From positions 418,634 through 482,633 of the forward strand of contig NZ_JARXYZ010000004.1 of NCBI RefSeq assembly GCF_029894125.1: a stretch of DNA of 64,000 nucleotides, read 5' to 3'. Positions 54,132 to 63,235 of this stretch are shown here, one piece after another. The stretch comes from Kitasatospora sp. MAA19. Lineage in GTDB: Bacteria > Actinomycetota > Actinomycetes > Streptomycetales > Streptomycetaceae. Below the pieces are notes generated by a model. That model ran no database searches. It was not told where the DNA came from and saw only the letters and a program-made list of their open reading frames with translations. Numbering within the stretch: the stretch's first letter is position 1; the number at the start of each line of letters is the position of its first letter. The position numbers were made by a program, and so were the translations under genes.

Positions 54132-55418
54132 TCAGATCGCGCTGCCGGCCTTCCACTCGGCCCAGCCGAGGTTCCAGCCGTTCAGGCCGTTGTCCGGGGC
54201 GACGGTCTTGTCGCCGGAGTTCGCGACCTCGACCACGTCGCCGATCATCGAGCTCTTGTAGAACTTGTAGCCGTCCGTGCTGCCGTCCTGCGCGCCCTGG
54301 GCGTCCCGCAGGCCGATGCAGCCGTGGCTGGTGTTCTGGCCGCCGAAGATCGACGGCGAGGACCAGTAGTTGCCGTGGATGAAGGTGCCCGAGGTGGTGA
54401 GCCGCTGGGCGTGCGGCACGTCCGCGATGTCGTACTCGCTGCCGAGGTTGACGGTCTGCGAGTTCATCCGGGTCTGCTGGAACTGCTCGGAGATCACCAT
54501 CTTGCCGCCCCAGGTGCGGTGGTCGGGCGCCCCGCCGGAGATCTTGTAGACGGCGCTGACCTGGCCGTCGGTGGTGACGGTGAGCTTCTTGGTGGCGAGG
54601 TCGGCGACGCTGGTCTGGGCACGGCCGATGGTGAAGCGGACGTCCTTGGACTGGGTGCCGTACACGCCCTTGGCGCCCTCGACGTCCTTGAGCCGGAGCT
54701 TGAGGGTGACCTGGGTGCCCTTGGCCCAGTACTCCTGCGGCCGGAAGTCGAGGCGGGTGCTGGAGAACCAGTGCCCGACGATCTCGACGCCCGGCTCGGC
54801 TATCACGGTGATCGCCTGCTGGACGGCCTTCTTGTCGGTGACCGGCTTGCTGAAGTTGATCGAGACGGGCATGCCGACGCCGACGACCGAGCCGTCCTCC
54901 GGCGTGAAGTAGCCGACGAAGGTGTTGGCCGGGGTGGCCGTGGTGAAGGTGGCGTTGGCGTCCGCCTCCAGCTTGTCCTTGTCCAGGGCGGTGGCGGCCA
55001 CGGTGTACTTGGTACCGCTGGCGGGGGCGGTGGCCGAGGTCCAGCCGGTGCCGTCGGCGGCGAGCTGGCCGGCCAGCTCCTTGCCGGTGGAGTCGGTGAC
55101 CTTGACGGTGCCCAGGGTGCCGTTGCTGACGGTGACCTTGACCGGCTCGCTGAAGCTGGCGGCGGCGGCGCCGTCCGCGGGGGTGACGGTGATGACGGCG
55201 ACGGAGGTCTTCGGCGAGCTGCTGGCCGAGCCGCCGCCGGCCGGTGTCCCGCTGGCGCCGCCCGAGCCACCGGAGCCACCCGAGCCGTTGGCGTCGGTGC
55301 CCTTGGTGTCGTTGCAGGCCGCCAGCAGCAGGACGGGCGCCCCGATCAGGCCCGCGAGCACTCCGCGCCGGCTCCAGCTGCCCCCGCTTGCCAGCCCCTG
55401 GCCGTCCCGTGCCGTCAC
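54132..55418 (-). CDS. L,D-transpeptidase lipoprotein (YkuD domain)
   Basis: 428 residues. N-terminus SWSRRGVLAGLIGAPVLLLA, AC is a twin-arginine-type signal (SRRGVL) with lipobox Cys C35, followed by a Gly/Ser-rich spacer. Two immunoglobulin-like Big_5/Ldt domains (SFSEPVKVTVSNGTLGTVKV, PVSINFSKPVTDKKAVQQAI) precede the YkuD catalytic domain: FIHGNYWSS and the catalytic SHGCIGLRD with Cys near residue 367. Forms 3-3 cross-links in peptidoglycan, as mycobacterial LdtMt2-type enzymes do. GTG 55418. Confidence 0.93.
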   Translation of the reverse strand: MTARDGQGLASGGSWSRRGVLAGLIGAPVLLLAACNDTKGTDANGSGGSGGSGGASGTPAGGGSASSSPKTSVAVITVTPADGAAAASFSEPVKVTVSNGTLGTVKVTDSTGKELAGQLAADGTGWTSATAPASGTKYTVAATALDKDKLEADANATFTTATPANTFVGYFTPEDGSVVGVGMPVSINFSKPVTDKKAVQQAITVIAEPGVEIVGHWFSSTRLDFRPQEYWAKGTQVTLKLRLKDVEGAKGVYGTQSKDVRFTIGRAQTSVADLATKKLTVTTDGQVSAVYKISGGAPDHRTWGGKMVISEQFQQTRMNSQTVNLGSEYDIADVPHAQRLTTSGTFIHGNYWSSPSIFGGQNTSHGCIGLRDAQGAQDGSTDGYKFYKSSMIGDVVEVANSGDKTVAPDNGLNGWNLGWAEWKAGSAI

Positions 55419-55546
55419 GTCGCGTCTCCCTGCTGATCATCCGGGCATTTACGGATACAGAAACGCAATCCGCCCGCACACGGTTCCACCACCGAAGGGT
55501 AAGCGATCGTATGAGATGACCCAACTTCCCGCCGAACAGGGACAAA

Positions 55547-55577
55547 ACGCCCGGCCTGCAGAGCAGACCGGGCGTTC
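55547..55577 (-). terminator. Hairpin downstream of the 55599 gene
   Basis: AACGCCCGG and CCGGGCGTT arms with an inner CTGC-aga-GCAG stem. It follows the minus-strand hypothetical gene and precedes the transpeptidase promoter. Confidence 0.75.
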
Positions 55578-55598
55578 ACGAGCGGTGACGAAAGGCCG

Positions 55599-55937
55599 TT
55601 ACTCGGCGGACTCGTCCACCACGTACTCGTCCCACTCCTCGGTCTCGGGGTCGAACTCGGTCTGCGCCGACTCCCAGGTCGCCGAGGCCAGCTCGACGCC
55701 CGGCACATCGCCGAGCAGCGCCACCGGGTCGATGAAGTGGGCGAGCGAACCCGACGGGTCCACCTCGATGGCGTCGACGGACTGGGCGCGCTCGTCGTCG
55801 TCCAGGTACTCGTCCTCGGTCACCTGCTTCAGGGCGGCCGCCTTGAGCGCGCCCTCGTCGGTGATCTCCGCGATGAGCTCGATCTTGAGCCGGACGTAGC
55901 GCGGTGCGTCCTGGTCGGTCGTTTCAGTGCTGGTCAT
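55599..55937 (-). CDS. Small acidic conserved protein
   Basis: 112 residues, very acidic: YVRLKIELIAEITDEGALKA, EDEYLDDDERAQSVDAIEVD, TEFDPETEEWDEYVVDESAE. No membrane segment or signal. The frame and ribosome binding region look real, and the protein type is widespread in streptomycetes. Function unknown. A hairpin lies in its leader (55956-55986). Confidence 0.75.
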   Translation of the reverse strand: MTSTETTDQDAPRYVRLKIELIAEITDEGALKAAALKQVTEDEYLDDDERAQSVDAIEVDPSGSLAHFIDPVALLGDVPGVELASATWESAQTEFDPETEEWDEYVVDESAE

Positions 55938-55955
55938 GCGTGCGAGGGTACGGGA

Positions 55956-55986
55956 AGGGCCGGTCCCTCGGAGAAGGACCGGCCCT
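55956..55986 (-). promoter_or_regulatory. Leader hairpin upstream of the acidic protein gene
   Basis: AGGGCCGGTCC and GGACCGGCCCT, 11-bp exact arms, 9-nt loop, 19-49 nt before the ATG on the minus strand. Position fits an attenuator or a terminator for incoming transcription. Confidence 0.5.
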
Positions 55987-56376
55987 GCCGCTCTCCGCCT
56001 GGGCTCCCCCACCCGGGAGCCGCGGAGACGCGCCGTGCGGCGCGGAGTGCCGCGGGAGCCGCCGCACCCTGTCGACCGGCCGCAGCCGGGCAGGGGCGGG
56101 ACGACGGCGCCTCCCACGGACGGCCCCTCTCCCCCGGGTTACCGGACGGGAGGGCGGACACGGCGGGCCGGGTCAGGACCGCCCGACGTGTCCGGAGCCG
56201 ACCGCGTCCGCCGGGGAGCCGCTCCCGGACGGTTGCCGTCGTCTCGCTCGGCGTCTTGCCGTTGACCACCACGATGCCGGACGGTTGTTAACCCCGTGCT
56301 GCGGGCACGTGACGCCGGTGTACCACTTCGCCCGTGGGCGAACCGGTGCGCGGACCGCGCCCGGGACGGCCGCGGG
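55987..56376. other. Non-coding region between the acidic protein and cbs
   Basis: 390 bp, GC-rich, no gene. CTTCGCCCGTGGGCGAA (56327-56343) is a small hairpin near the cbs stop that may help termination. Confidence 0.4.
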
Positions 56377-57777
56377 TCAGTGCGCGGCGCGACCGGCGAG
56401 GAAGCCCAGCAGGTCCTGGCGGGTGACGATGCCCTTCGGCTTGCCCTCCACCAGCACCACCGCGGCGTCGGCCTTCTCCAGCACGGTCATCAGGTTGGTG
56501 ACCGTCTCGCCCGAGCCGACGACCGGCAGCGGCTTGGACATCACCCGGTCCAGCGTGTCGGTCAGCTCGATCTCCTTCGCGAAGACGCCCTCCAGCAGCA
56601 GCTTCTCCGCCACCGAGCCGATCACCTCGCCGGCCATGATGTCCGGGTGCCCGGCCCCCGGGGAGACCACCGGCATCTGCGAGACGCCGTACTCGCGCAG
56701 CACCCGGACCGCCTCGGCGACCGTCTCGTTCGGGTGCATGTGGACGAACTGCGGGATGCCCTCGTGCTCGATGGCCTCCTTGCGGGCCAGCACCTCGCCG
56801 ATGTGCGCCTCGTCGGTGGACGAGGGCAGGAAGCCGTAGTCGGCCATCCAGTCGTCGTTGAAGATCTTGGACAGGTAGCCGCGGCCGCCGTCCGGCAGCA
56901 GCACCACCACGACGTCGTCCGGACCGAGCTCCTTGGCCACCTCCAGCGCGGCCACCACGGCCATGCCGCAGGAGCCGCCGACCAGCAGGCCCTCCTCCTT
57001 GGCCAGACGGCGGGTCATCTGGAAGGAGTCCTTGTCGGAGACGGCGACGATGCCGTCGGCGACGCTGCGGTCGTAGGCGGTCGGCCAGAAGTCCTCACCG
57101 ACGCCCTCGACCAGGTACGGCCGGCCGGTGCCGCCCGAGTAGACCGAGCCCTCCGGGTCGGCGCCGATCACCTTGACCTTGCCGCCCGAGACCTCCTTCA
57201 GGTAGTTGCCGGTGCCGGAGATGGTGCCGCCGGTGCCGACGCCCGCCACGAAGTGGGTGATCCGACCGTCGGTCTGCTCCCACAGCTCCGGGCCGGTGGA
57301 GTGGTAGTGCGAGGCCGGGTTGTCCGGGTTGGAGTACTGGTCCGGCTTCCAGGCGTTCGGGGTCTCCCGGACGAGCCGGTCGGAGACGTTGTAGTACGAG
57401 TCCGGGTGCTCCGGGGCCACGGCGGTGGGGCAGACGACCACCTCGGCGCCGTACGCGCGGAGGGTGTTGATCTTGTCCGTGGACACCTTGTCCGGACAGA
57501 CGAAGATGCACTTGTAGCCCTTCTGCTGGGCCACGATCGCCAGACCGACACCGGTGTTGCCGGAGGTCGGCTCGACGATGGTGCCGCCCGGCTTCAGGGC
57601 GCCCGAGGCCTCGGCGGCCTCGATCATGCGCATCGCGATGCGGTCCTTCACGGAGCCGCCGGGGTTGAAGTACTCGACCTTCGCCAGCACTGTCGCGCTG
57701 ATGCCCTCGGTGACCTTGTTCAGCTTGACCAGTGGCGTGTTGCCGACCAGGTCGATGATCGAGTTGTGGTACCGCAC
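56377..57777 (-). CDS. cbs: Cystathionine beta-synthase with CBS domains
   Basis: 466 residues. PLP enzyme domain: K44 in PGGSVKDRIAMRMI, PTSGNTGVGLAIVA, GVGTGGTISGTGNYL, GGSCGMAVVAAL; then two C-terminal CBS (Bateman) domains (FVHMHPNETVAEAVRVLREY, GEVIGSVAEKLL, DAAVVLVEGKPKGIVTRQDL). Joins homocysteine and serine to cystathionine in reverse transsulfuration. GTG 57777 with GGGAGGA five nt upstream. Together with metB it lets sulfur pass both ways between Cys and Met. Confidence 0.93.
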   Translation of the reverse strand: MRYHNSIIDLVGNTPLVKLNKVTEGISATVLAKVEYFNPGGSVKDRIAMRMIEAAEASGALKPGGTIVEPTSGNTGVGLAIVAQQKGYKCIFVCPDKVSTDKINTLRAYGAEVVVCPTAVAPEHPDSYYNVSDRLVRETPNAWKPDQYSNPDNPASHYHSTGPELWEQTDGRITHFVAGVGTGGTISGTGNYLKEVSGGKVKVIGADPEGSVYSGGTGRPYLVEGVGEDFWPTAYDRSVADGIVAVSDKDSFQMTRRLAKEEGLLVGGSCGMAVVAALEVAKELGPDDVVVVLLPDGGRGYLSKIFNDDWMADYGFLPSSTDEAHIGEVLARKEAIEHEGIPQFVHMHPNETVAEAVRVLREYGVSQMPVVSPGAGHPDIMAGEVIGSVAEKLLLEGVFAKEIELTDTLDRVMSKPLPVVGSGETVTNLMTVLEKADAAVVLVEGKPKGIVTRQDLLGFLAGRAAH

Positions 57778-58001
57778 GGGGGTCCTCCCGGTCTGTGGGC
57801 ATGCGAGTGCTTTCGGTACTGCAAAGCCTAGGGTGTGCCGCCCGCCCCAGCCCTCCCTTCCGCCCCACCCGCCGCCGGCCCCGCCTCTCCCCCAATGGCC
57901 CACCCCCGCAGGTAGCCCGGGCCCCCGCGCGGGTAGGAGGGGTGTGCAGGCATCTCCATGGCCCCGGAGGGGGCGGCACGAGGACGCGAAGGGGGCATCG
58001 G

Positions 58002-59084
58002 ATGCCAGGGGCACAGGACGCGCGGGCCCGGGTGGCCCGCCGGATCGCCACCGCGGCGGCGTACGGCGGCGGCGGGCTCGGCCTGCTGGGGGTGGGCCTG
58101 GTCGGCGTGCTGCTGACCGAGAGCAAGCTCGCGATCCAGGCCATCGGCGTCCTGGAGGGCGATCCGCCCAAGGCCGACGGCGTGTACGGCGAGGCCTTCG
58201 CCGACGGCTCCGCCGCCGCGCAGCCGCCGCTCGTGCTGGCCGTCCTCGGCGACTCCACCGGCGCCGGCCTCGGTGTGCTGCGGTCCCGGGAGACCCCGGG
58301 CGCACTGCTGGCCGCGGGCCTGGCGTCGGTGGCCGAACGCCCGGTCCGGCTGGTCAACGTGGCCCGCTCCGGCGGCCGTTCCGCCGACCTCTCCGGCCAG
58401 CTGGAGCAGGCCCTGCCGCACCGTCCGGACGTCGCCGTGATCATGATCGGCGCCAACGACGTGACCCGGCACAGCCCGGCCCAGCTGGCCGTCCGTCAGC
58501 TCGGCGAGGCGGTCGCGGCGCTGCGGGCGAACGGCTGCGAGGTGGTGGTCGGCACCTGCCCGGATCTCGGGACGATCAAGCCGGTGCGCCCGCCGCTGCG
58601 CTGGGTGGCCCGCCGGCTGAGCCGGCAGCTGGCGGCCGCACAGACCATCGCGGTGGTGGAGGCGGGCGGCCGGACGGTCTCGCTGGGGTCGCTGCTGGGC
58701 CCGGAGTTCGCGGCGCGCCCGGAGATGTTCGCGGCCGACCGCTACCACCCGTCCGCTCAGGGCTACGCGACGGCCGCGATGGCCGTGCTGCCCTCGGTGT
58801 GCGCCGCGCTCGACCTCTGGCCGGAGGAGGAGCACCCGGCCGGGCCCGTGCCGGGCGAGACGGTGCTGCCGGTCGCGGTGGCCGCAGCCACGGCGGCCGG
58901 GCACTCGGGCACCGAGGTGGCGGCCGTCGGGGCGGAGGACGCCGCCCGCCGCTGGGCGCTGCTGCGCCACCGGCTGCGGGTCGGACTGCCCGGCTCCTCG
59001 GCCCCCGAGGAGGCCCGGGACGGCACCGTTCCGGGTGCCGGCAACACGTCGGCCAGCTCACATGCCGGGACGGGTGACGCCTGA
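58002..59084 (+). CDS. SGNH/GDSL hydrolase, membrane-anchored
   Basis: 360 residues. One N-terminal helix (TAAAYGGGGLGLLGVGLVGV) and an SGNH esterase/lipase domain: catalytic S85 in AVLGDSTGAGLG, Gly block NVARSGGRSADL, GANDV with Asn, and the Asp/His pair in ADRYHPSAQGY. The C-terminal ~90 residues are a low-complexity tail. ATG 58002 with AGGGGG upstream. Divergent from cbs, followed by the thiolase gene with 62 bp between, so perhaps co-transcribed. Substrate unknown. Confidence 0.9.
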   Translation: MPGAQDARARVARRIATAAAYGGGGLGLLGVGLVGVLLTESKLAIQAIGVLEGDPPKADGVYGEAFADGSAAAQPPLVLAVLGDSTGAGLGVLRSRETPGALLAAGLASVAERPVRLVNVARSGGRSADLSGQLEQALPHRPDVAVIMIGANDVTRHSPAQLAVRQLGEAVAALRANGCEVVVGTCPDLGTIKPVRPPLRWVARRLSRQLAAAQTIAVVEAGGRTVSLGSLLGPEFAARPEMFAADRYHPSAQGYATAAMAVLPSVCAALDLWPEEEHPAGPVPGETVLPVAVAAATAAGHSGTEVAAVGAEDAARRWALLRHRLRVGLPGSSAPEEARDGTVPGAGNTSASSHAGTGDA

Positions 59085-59146
59085 TCTACCAGGCGGTAAC
59101 TTTCCTCCCGGACGCCAGTCCGCCGTCACCCAGCGAGGAGCCCGCC

Positions 59147-60367
59147 ATGCCCGAAGCCGTCATCGTCAGCGCCGCCCGTTCGCCGATCGGCCGGGCTTTC
59201 AAGGGCTCGCTCAAGGACGTCCGCCCGGACGACCTGACCGCCCACGTCATCCAGGCCGCGCTGGCCAAGGTCCCGCAGCTGGACCCGCGCGAGATCGACG
59301 ACCTGATGCTGGGCTGCGGCCTGCCCGGCGGCGAGCAGGGCCACAACCTGGCCCGCATCGTGGCCGTCCAGATGGGCATGGACTACCTGCCCGGTGCCAC
59401 CATCACCCGCTACTGCTCGTCCTCGCTGCAGACCACGCGGATGGCGCTGCACGCGATCCGGGCCGGCGAGGGCGACGTCTTCATCTCGGCCGGCGTGGAG
59501 ACCGTCTCGCGCAGCGTGAACGGCTCCTCGGACGGCATGCCGGGCACCATGAACCCGCTCTTCGACGACGCCCAGGCCCGCACCGCCAAGCGCGCGGAGG
59601 AGGGCGGCGGGGCGTGGCACGACCCGCGCGAGGACGGGCTGCTGCCGGACGCCTACATCGCGATGGGCCAGACCGCCGAGAACCTGGCCGCGCTCAAGGG
59701 GATCACCCGCGCCGAGCAGGACGAGTTCGGCGTCCGCTCGCAGAACCTCGCCGAGGCCGCCATCAAGGCCGGCTTCTGGGAGCGCGAGATCACCCCGGTG
59801 ACGCTCCCGGACGGCACCGTGGTGAGCAAGGACGACGGCCCGCGCGCCGGCGTCACGCTGGAGGGCGTCTCCGGCCTGAAGCCGGTGTTCCGTCCGGACG
59901 GCACCGTGACCGCGGGTAACTGCTGCCCGCTGAACGACGGCGCCGCGGCGCTGGTCGTCATGTCCGACACCAAGGCTCGCGAGCTGGGCATCACCCCGCT
60001 CGCCCGGGTCGTCTCCACCGGCGTCAGCGCGCTCTCCCCCGAGATCATGGGCTACGGCCCGGTCGAGGCCTCCAAGCAGGCGCTGCGGCGGGCCGGTCTG
60101 ACCATCGGTGACATCGACCTGGTCGAGATCAACGAGGCCTTCGCGGCCCAGGTGATCCCGTCCTACCGGGATCTCGGCGTCGACCTGGACAAGCTGAACG
60201 TCAACGGCGGCGCGATCGCCGTCGGCCACCCGTTCGGAATGACCGGCGCCCGGATCACCACCACCCTGATCAACTCCCTGCAGTGGCACGACAAGCAGTT
60301 CGGCCTGGAGACCATGTGCGTCGGCGGCGGCCAGGGCATGGCGATGGTCATCGAGCGCCTGAGCTGA
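59147..60367 (+). CDS. Acetyl-CoA C-acyltransferase (thiolase)
   Basis: 406 residues. Thiolase family: nucleophilic C90 in [15 protein letters not shown], His in [16 protein letters not shown] and second Cys C391 in [15 protein letters not shown]. Could act in beta-oxidation (FadA) or acetoacetyl-CoA formation (AtoB); the sequence alone does not choose. ATG 59147 with CAGCGAGGAGC upstream. A textbook terminator with a T tract follows. Confidence 0.93.
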   Translation: MPEAVIVSAARSPIGRAFKGSLKDVRPDDLTAHVIQAALAKVPQLDPREIDDLMLGCGLPGGEQGHNLARIVAVQMGMDYLPGATITRYCSSSLQTTRMALHAIRAGEGDVFISAGVETVSRSVNGSSDGMPGTMNPLFDDAQARTAKRAEEGGGAWHDPREDGLLPDAYIAMGQTAENLAALKGITRAEQDEFGVRSQNLAEAAIKAGFWEREITPVTLPDGTVVSKDDGPRAGVTLEGVSGLKPVFRPDGTVTAGNCCPLNDGAAALVVMSDTKARELGITPLARVVSTGVSALSPEIMGYGPVEASKQALRRAGLTIGDIDLVEINEAFAAQVIPSYRDLGVDLDKLNVNGGAIAVGHPFGMTGARITTTLINSLQWHDKQFGLETMCVGGGQGMAMVIERLS

Positions 60368-60424
60368 CCCCACCGGACACTCCGAAGGGTCTGGACCACC
60401 CGTTTGGAGTGACGCTGCGTAATT

Positions 60425-60465
60425 GAGGGCCGGATCACACCGCGAGGTCGATCCGGCCCTCTTTT
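60425..60465 (+). terminator. Intrinsic terminator of the thiolase gene
   Basis: GAGGGCCGGATC (60425-60436) and GATCCGGCCCTC (60450-60461) form a 12-bp stem followed by TTTT (60462-60465). The only terminator in the window with a clear T tract. Confidence 0.9.
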
Positions 60466-60479
60466 CGCTCGTTTTCGGC

Positions 60480-60656
60480 TCGGAAATCGACACTGCGGAG
60501 CGGATCAACTCCACTGCGTAGAACGGTGTTACCTAACAATTTGGGGACAAGAGCGAAAGTCCCGCACAAATTAGACATTCGCCACTGCGTCCACACCCCC
60601 GGATGCGGCAGTGTGGACACGTAACCCCGTTCCGCTCCTCGCTAGGAGTACGTTCC
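60480..60656. promoter_or_regulatory. Promoter region with several symmetric sites
   Basis: TGTTA-CC-TAACA (60527-60538) is an exact inverted repeat, GTCCACAC (60589-60596) and GTGTGGAC (60611-60618) another, and CACTGCG occurs three times (60490, 60512, 60583). TAACAATTTGG is AT-rich. This is the control region of the gene at 60657; regulators unknown. Confidence 0.5.
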
Positions 60657-61604
60657 GTGAGCGCCGTCTACACCATCCTGCTGCTGATCCTGATCACCGT
60701 GTCGACCGCCGTGCTGCTCCACCTCCGGGGACTCTCCCACCGGCTGGACGCGCAGGCCGCGGCCCAGGCCGCGCCCGTCCCGGTGGACGAGGCCGCGATA
60801 CGCCAGGCCGTCGCCGAGGCGCTCGCCGCCGACCGCGAGCGGGAGATCACCGAGGCCCGGGCGTTCTGGGCCGAGCAGGAGGCCCGCGCGGCCGAGGACG
60901 CCCCGCTGTTCGACTCCCCGTTCACCGGCGTGTTCGCCAGCACCGACGAGTGGCCGCTGTTCTTCCCCCGCCCCACCGGCCCGCAGGACGCCGCCGACAA
61001 CGCCGGCACCATGGACCCGGAGTTCGGCGAGGCGCTGCGCTCCGCGCTGGAGGACCTGATCAACGAGGACGGTCCCGCCGCGCCCGGCCCCGAGGGCGGC
61101 TCCCCGCTGCGCCCCGGCCACCCCGCCGGCACCGCCTCCACCGAGCCCACCGGTGACGCCCGCGCCCGCCGCGAGGCCGACCTGCTGGCCACCGGCCTGG
61201 AGGCCGGGCTGCTGGACGCCGAACCGGCCGTCGAGGACGCCCCGGTCGCCGCGCCCGACCTGCGCCGCCACCCCTCCCACCCCGACTTCGTGCCGAGCCA
61301 GGCGCCGTCCCGCGAGTGGACCGACACCCGGCTGGCCACCCTCGCCGAGGAGGACGTCGCCCTGATCGACGTCCGCCCTGGCCCGCTGGGCACCCTGGAC
61401 GTGTACGCCTTCGCGGACGGCACCACGCTCTGTGTGGCCCCGGGCGACCGGGAGGCCGCCTACCGGCTGATCGACGCGGTCCGTGCCGGTGAGCACGTCC
61501 GACTGCTCGGCGGCTCGCGCTTCTCCGGCTCGTACTCGCTGACCTTCTCCACCGACGAGGAGGCCGTCTACGTGCTCGCCGACCGGGTGGTCGCCAGCAT
61601 CTGA
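60657..61604 (+). CDS. Membrane-anchored protein of unknown function
   Basis: 315 residues. GTG 60657 follows AGGAG eight nt upstream. N-terminal helix (SAVYTILLLILITVSTAVLL), then a coiled-coil segment rich in E/A/R (AAIRQAVAEALAADREREIT), acidic linkers, and a C-terminal beta-like domain (DVALIDVRPGPLGTLDVYAF, DGTTLCVAPGDREAAYRLID, SGSYSLTFSTDEEAVYVLAD). No family recognised. It is preceded by an elaborate symmetric promoter region. Confidence 0.75.
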   Translation: MSAVYTILLLILITVSTAVLLHLRGLSHRLDAQAAAQAAPVPVDEAAIRQAVAEALAADREREITEARAFWAEQEARAAEDAPLFDSPFTGVFASTDEWPLFFPRPTGPQDAADNAGTMDPEFGEALRSALEDLINEDGPAAPGPEGGSPLRPGHPAGTASTEPTGDARARREADLLATGLEAGLLDAEPAVEDAPVAAPDLRRHPSHPDFVPSQAPSREWTDTRLATLAEEDVALIDVRPGPLGTLDVYAFADGTTLCVAPGDREAAYRLIDAVRAGEHVRLLGGSRFSGSYSLTFSTDEEAVYVLADRVVASI

Positions 61605-61625
61605 CGGGGAGTCGCCACGCAGGAC

Positions 61626-61670
61626 CGAAGGCCGGCCGGGTCAAGGGGTTACCGACCCGGTCGGCCTTCG
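61626..61670. terminator. Hairpin between two small genes
   Basis: CGAAGGCCGGCCGGGTC (61626-61642) and GACCCGGTCGGCCTTCG (61654-61670) pair with one mismatch across an 11-nt loop, between convergent genes. Confidence 0.75.
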
Positions 61671-61686
61671 GCCTGTCCGGACGGCT

Positions 61687-62055
61687 TCAGCGGCAGAGCG
61701 CCGCCGTCTCGCGCACCGCGGCCGCCGTCTCGGCCAGCACCGCGGCCACCGCCTCCGGCCCGTCCGGCAGCGGCACTTCGGCACCTTCCGGCAGCGCCGC
61801 GAGCACGGCCGCCAGGTCGTGCCCGGCGACGGCCAGTTGGTCGCCCGCCGCGAATGCCCCGGCGTCCGGGAACTCCCGCTCCGGCCCGCCCTCCACCGCC
61901 AGTGCCAGCGCCGCCAGCCGCCGGGCCAGCGCCAGCGCGGCCGCCGCCCGGGACTCGTACCCGGGCACGGCGCCCAGCAGCTTGCTCTGCGGCAACGAGC
62001 GGAAACGATCCGCCAGGGAGTCGACGGCTTCGACCAGGGGCTGTACGTCATGCAT
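61687..62055 (-). CDS. Small conserved protein of unknown function
   Basis: 122 residues, mostly helical and Ala/Leu-rich: PLVEAVDSLADRFRSLPQSK, AAAALALARRLAALALAVEG, GDQLAVAGHDLAAVLAALPE, AAAVRETAALCR. No signal, no motif recognised. ATG 62055 has AAGGAG-like CCTTAGGCTCCTTGG context. Convergent with the gene at 61604 and same strand as the Bax-inhibitor gene upstream, separated from it by a terminator. Confidence 0.7.
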   Translation of the reverse strand: MHDVQPLVEAVDSLADRFRSLPQSKLLGAVPGYESRAAAALALARRLAALALAVEGGPEREFPDAGAFAAGDQLAVAGHDLAAVLAALPEGAEVPLPDGPEAVAAVLAETAAAVRETAALCR

Positions 62056-62086
62056 GCCAAGGAGCCTAAGGGAGCGGGAACGGAAA

Positions 62087-62126
62087 GCCGCCGGGCCCCG
62101 GAGCGGTTGCTCCGGGGCCCGGCGGC
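62087..62126 (-). terminator. Hairpin after the Bax inhibitor-1 family gene
   Basis: 18-bp exact stem, arms 62087-62104 (GCCGCCGGGCCCCGGAGC) and 62109-62126, loop GGTT, 22 bp after the minus-strand stop at 62148. Confidence 0.85.
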
Positions 62127-62147
62127 AGTGGCACGGCGGGAACGGGG

Positions 62148-63014
62148 TTAGTCGTCGCCGCGCAGGATCGCGATCAGGCGCAGCATCTCGACGTAGATCC
62201 AGACCAGCGACAGGGTGAGCCCGAAGGCGGCCCGCCAGGCCTCCTTCTGCGGCGCGCCCTGGGCGATGGCCTCCTCGATCGCCGCGAAGTCCAGCGACAG
62301 GAAGAAGGCGCCGAGGCCGATGCCGATCAGGCCGACCACGATACCCAGCGGGCCGGAGCGCAGGCCGAGGTCGGCGCCGAACGCCATCGCGATCATGTTG
62401 ACCACCATCAGCAGCACGAAGCCCAGGGCGATCGCGATGCCGATCCGCTGGTAGCGCGCGGTGACCCGGATCCGGCCGCTCTTGTAGGCGAACAGCATCG
62501 CCGCGAAGACCGCCGCGGTGCCCAGCACCGCCTGGATCGCAATGCCCTCGAAGAGGGTGTTGAACGCGTGCGTGACGGCGCCGAGCGCGAAGCCCTCCAG
62601 AGCCGCGTAGGTCAGGATCAGCGGCGGGCTGACGCTGCGCTTGAAGGACACCACCAGGCCGACCACCATGGCCACCAGGCTGGCGCCGATCGCGAAGCCG
62701 AAGTTCTCGAACGGCAGCGCGAACCAGGCCACCGCGCCGGCGGCGACCAGGGTCAGGAGCGTCATGGCGGTGCGCGCGACCACGTCGTCGAGCGTCATCC
62801 GCCCGGTGGCGGCGGGGCCGGCCGACGGCCCGTTGTACATCTCGTACAGCTGCTCGTCGGTCAGCGGGCCCTGCGGCTGCTGGGCGTAAGGACTCCCCGC
62901 GTAGGGGTTGTTGCCGTACTGGCCCCCGGCCTGCGCGGTGGTACCGAACCCCGCGTAGCCGGGCTCACGGGTGAAGGAACCCTCCCGCGAGAAGACCGGG
63001 TTACTGCTTCTCAT
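62148..63014 (-). CDS. Bax inhibitor-1/YccA family membrane protein
   Basis: 288 residues. A Gly/Tyr/Pro/Gln-rich cytoplasmic N-terminus (GYAGFGTTAQAGGQYGNNPY, LTDEQLYEMYNGPSA) then seven helices, including FGFAIGASLVAMVVGLVVSF, ILTYAALEGFALGAVTHAFN, YQRIGIAIALGFVLLMVVNM and a last GLTLSLVWIYVEMLRLIAIL. The family includes YccA, an FtsH modulator, and Ca2+-leak channels. ATG 63014 with GGAGGGA upstream. Confidence 0.9.
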   Translation of the reverse strand: MRSSNPVFSREGSFTREPGYAGFGTTAQAGGQYGNNPYAGSPYAQQPQGPLTDEQLYEMYNGPSAGPAATGRMTLDDVVARTAMTLLTLVAAGAVAWFALPFENFGFAIGASLVAMVVGLVVSFKRSVSPPLILTYAALEGFALGAVTHAFNTLFEGIAIQAVLGTAAVFAAMLFAYKSGRIRVTARYQRIGIAIALGFVLLMVVNMIAMAFGADLGLRSGPLGIVVGLIGIGLGAFFLSLDFAAIEEAIAQGAPQKEAWRAAFGLTLSLVWIYVEMLRLIAILRGDD

Positions 63015-63153
63015 TGCACATTCCCTCCGTGGCGGCACTGCACCGCCCAGCCACCAGGGTAATGGCTTGGCAAAAATTCCGGGATACGCCGCGAGGAGGA
63101 TCAGTGAACGACTCCCGGCGGGGACGCCGTCGGCGCCCCCGCGAGTCGAGCGG

Positions 63154-63235
63154 TGCCCGGAGCCGGACTCGAACCGGCACGGCCTCGCGGCCAAGCAGTT
63201 TTAAGCTGCCCGTGTCTGCGTTCCACCATCCGGGC
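63154..63235 (-). tRNA. bldA: tRNA-Leu(UAA), bldA-type
   Basis: Reading the minus strand from 63235: acceptor GCCCGGA (pairs with TCCGGGC at 63155-63161), D arm GTGGAACGCAGACAC, anticodon loop CTTAAAA within GGCAG-CTTAAAA-CTGCT giving anticodon UAA, a long variable arm TGGCCGCGAGGCC (class II, as for Leu), T arm GCCGGTTCGAGTCCGGC and discriminator A. CCA is not encoded. The sequence GCCCGGATGGTGGAA is the start of Streptomyces bldA, the only tRNA for UUA, needed for development and antibiotic production. Confidence 0.96.

Noticed and set aside
63154..63235. The tRNA as an integration (att) site for a mobile element
   Set aside because: No integrase gene and no direct repeat of the tRNA 3' end found in the window; flanks are ordinary housekeeping genes.
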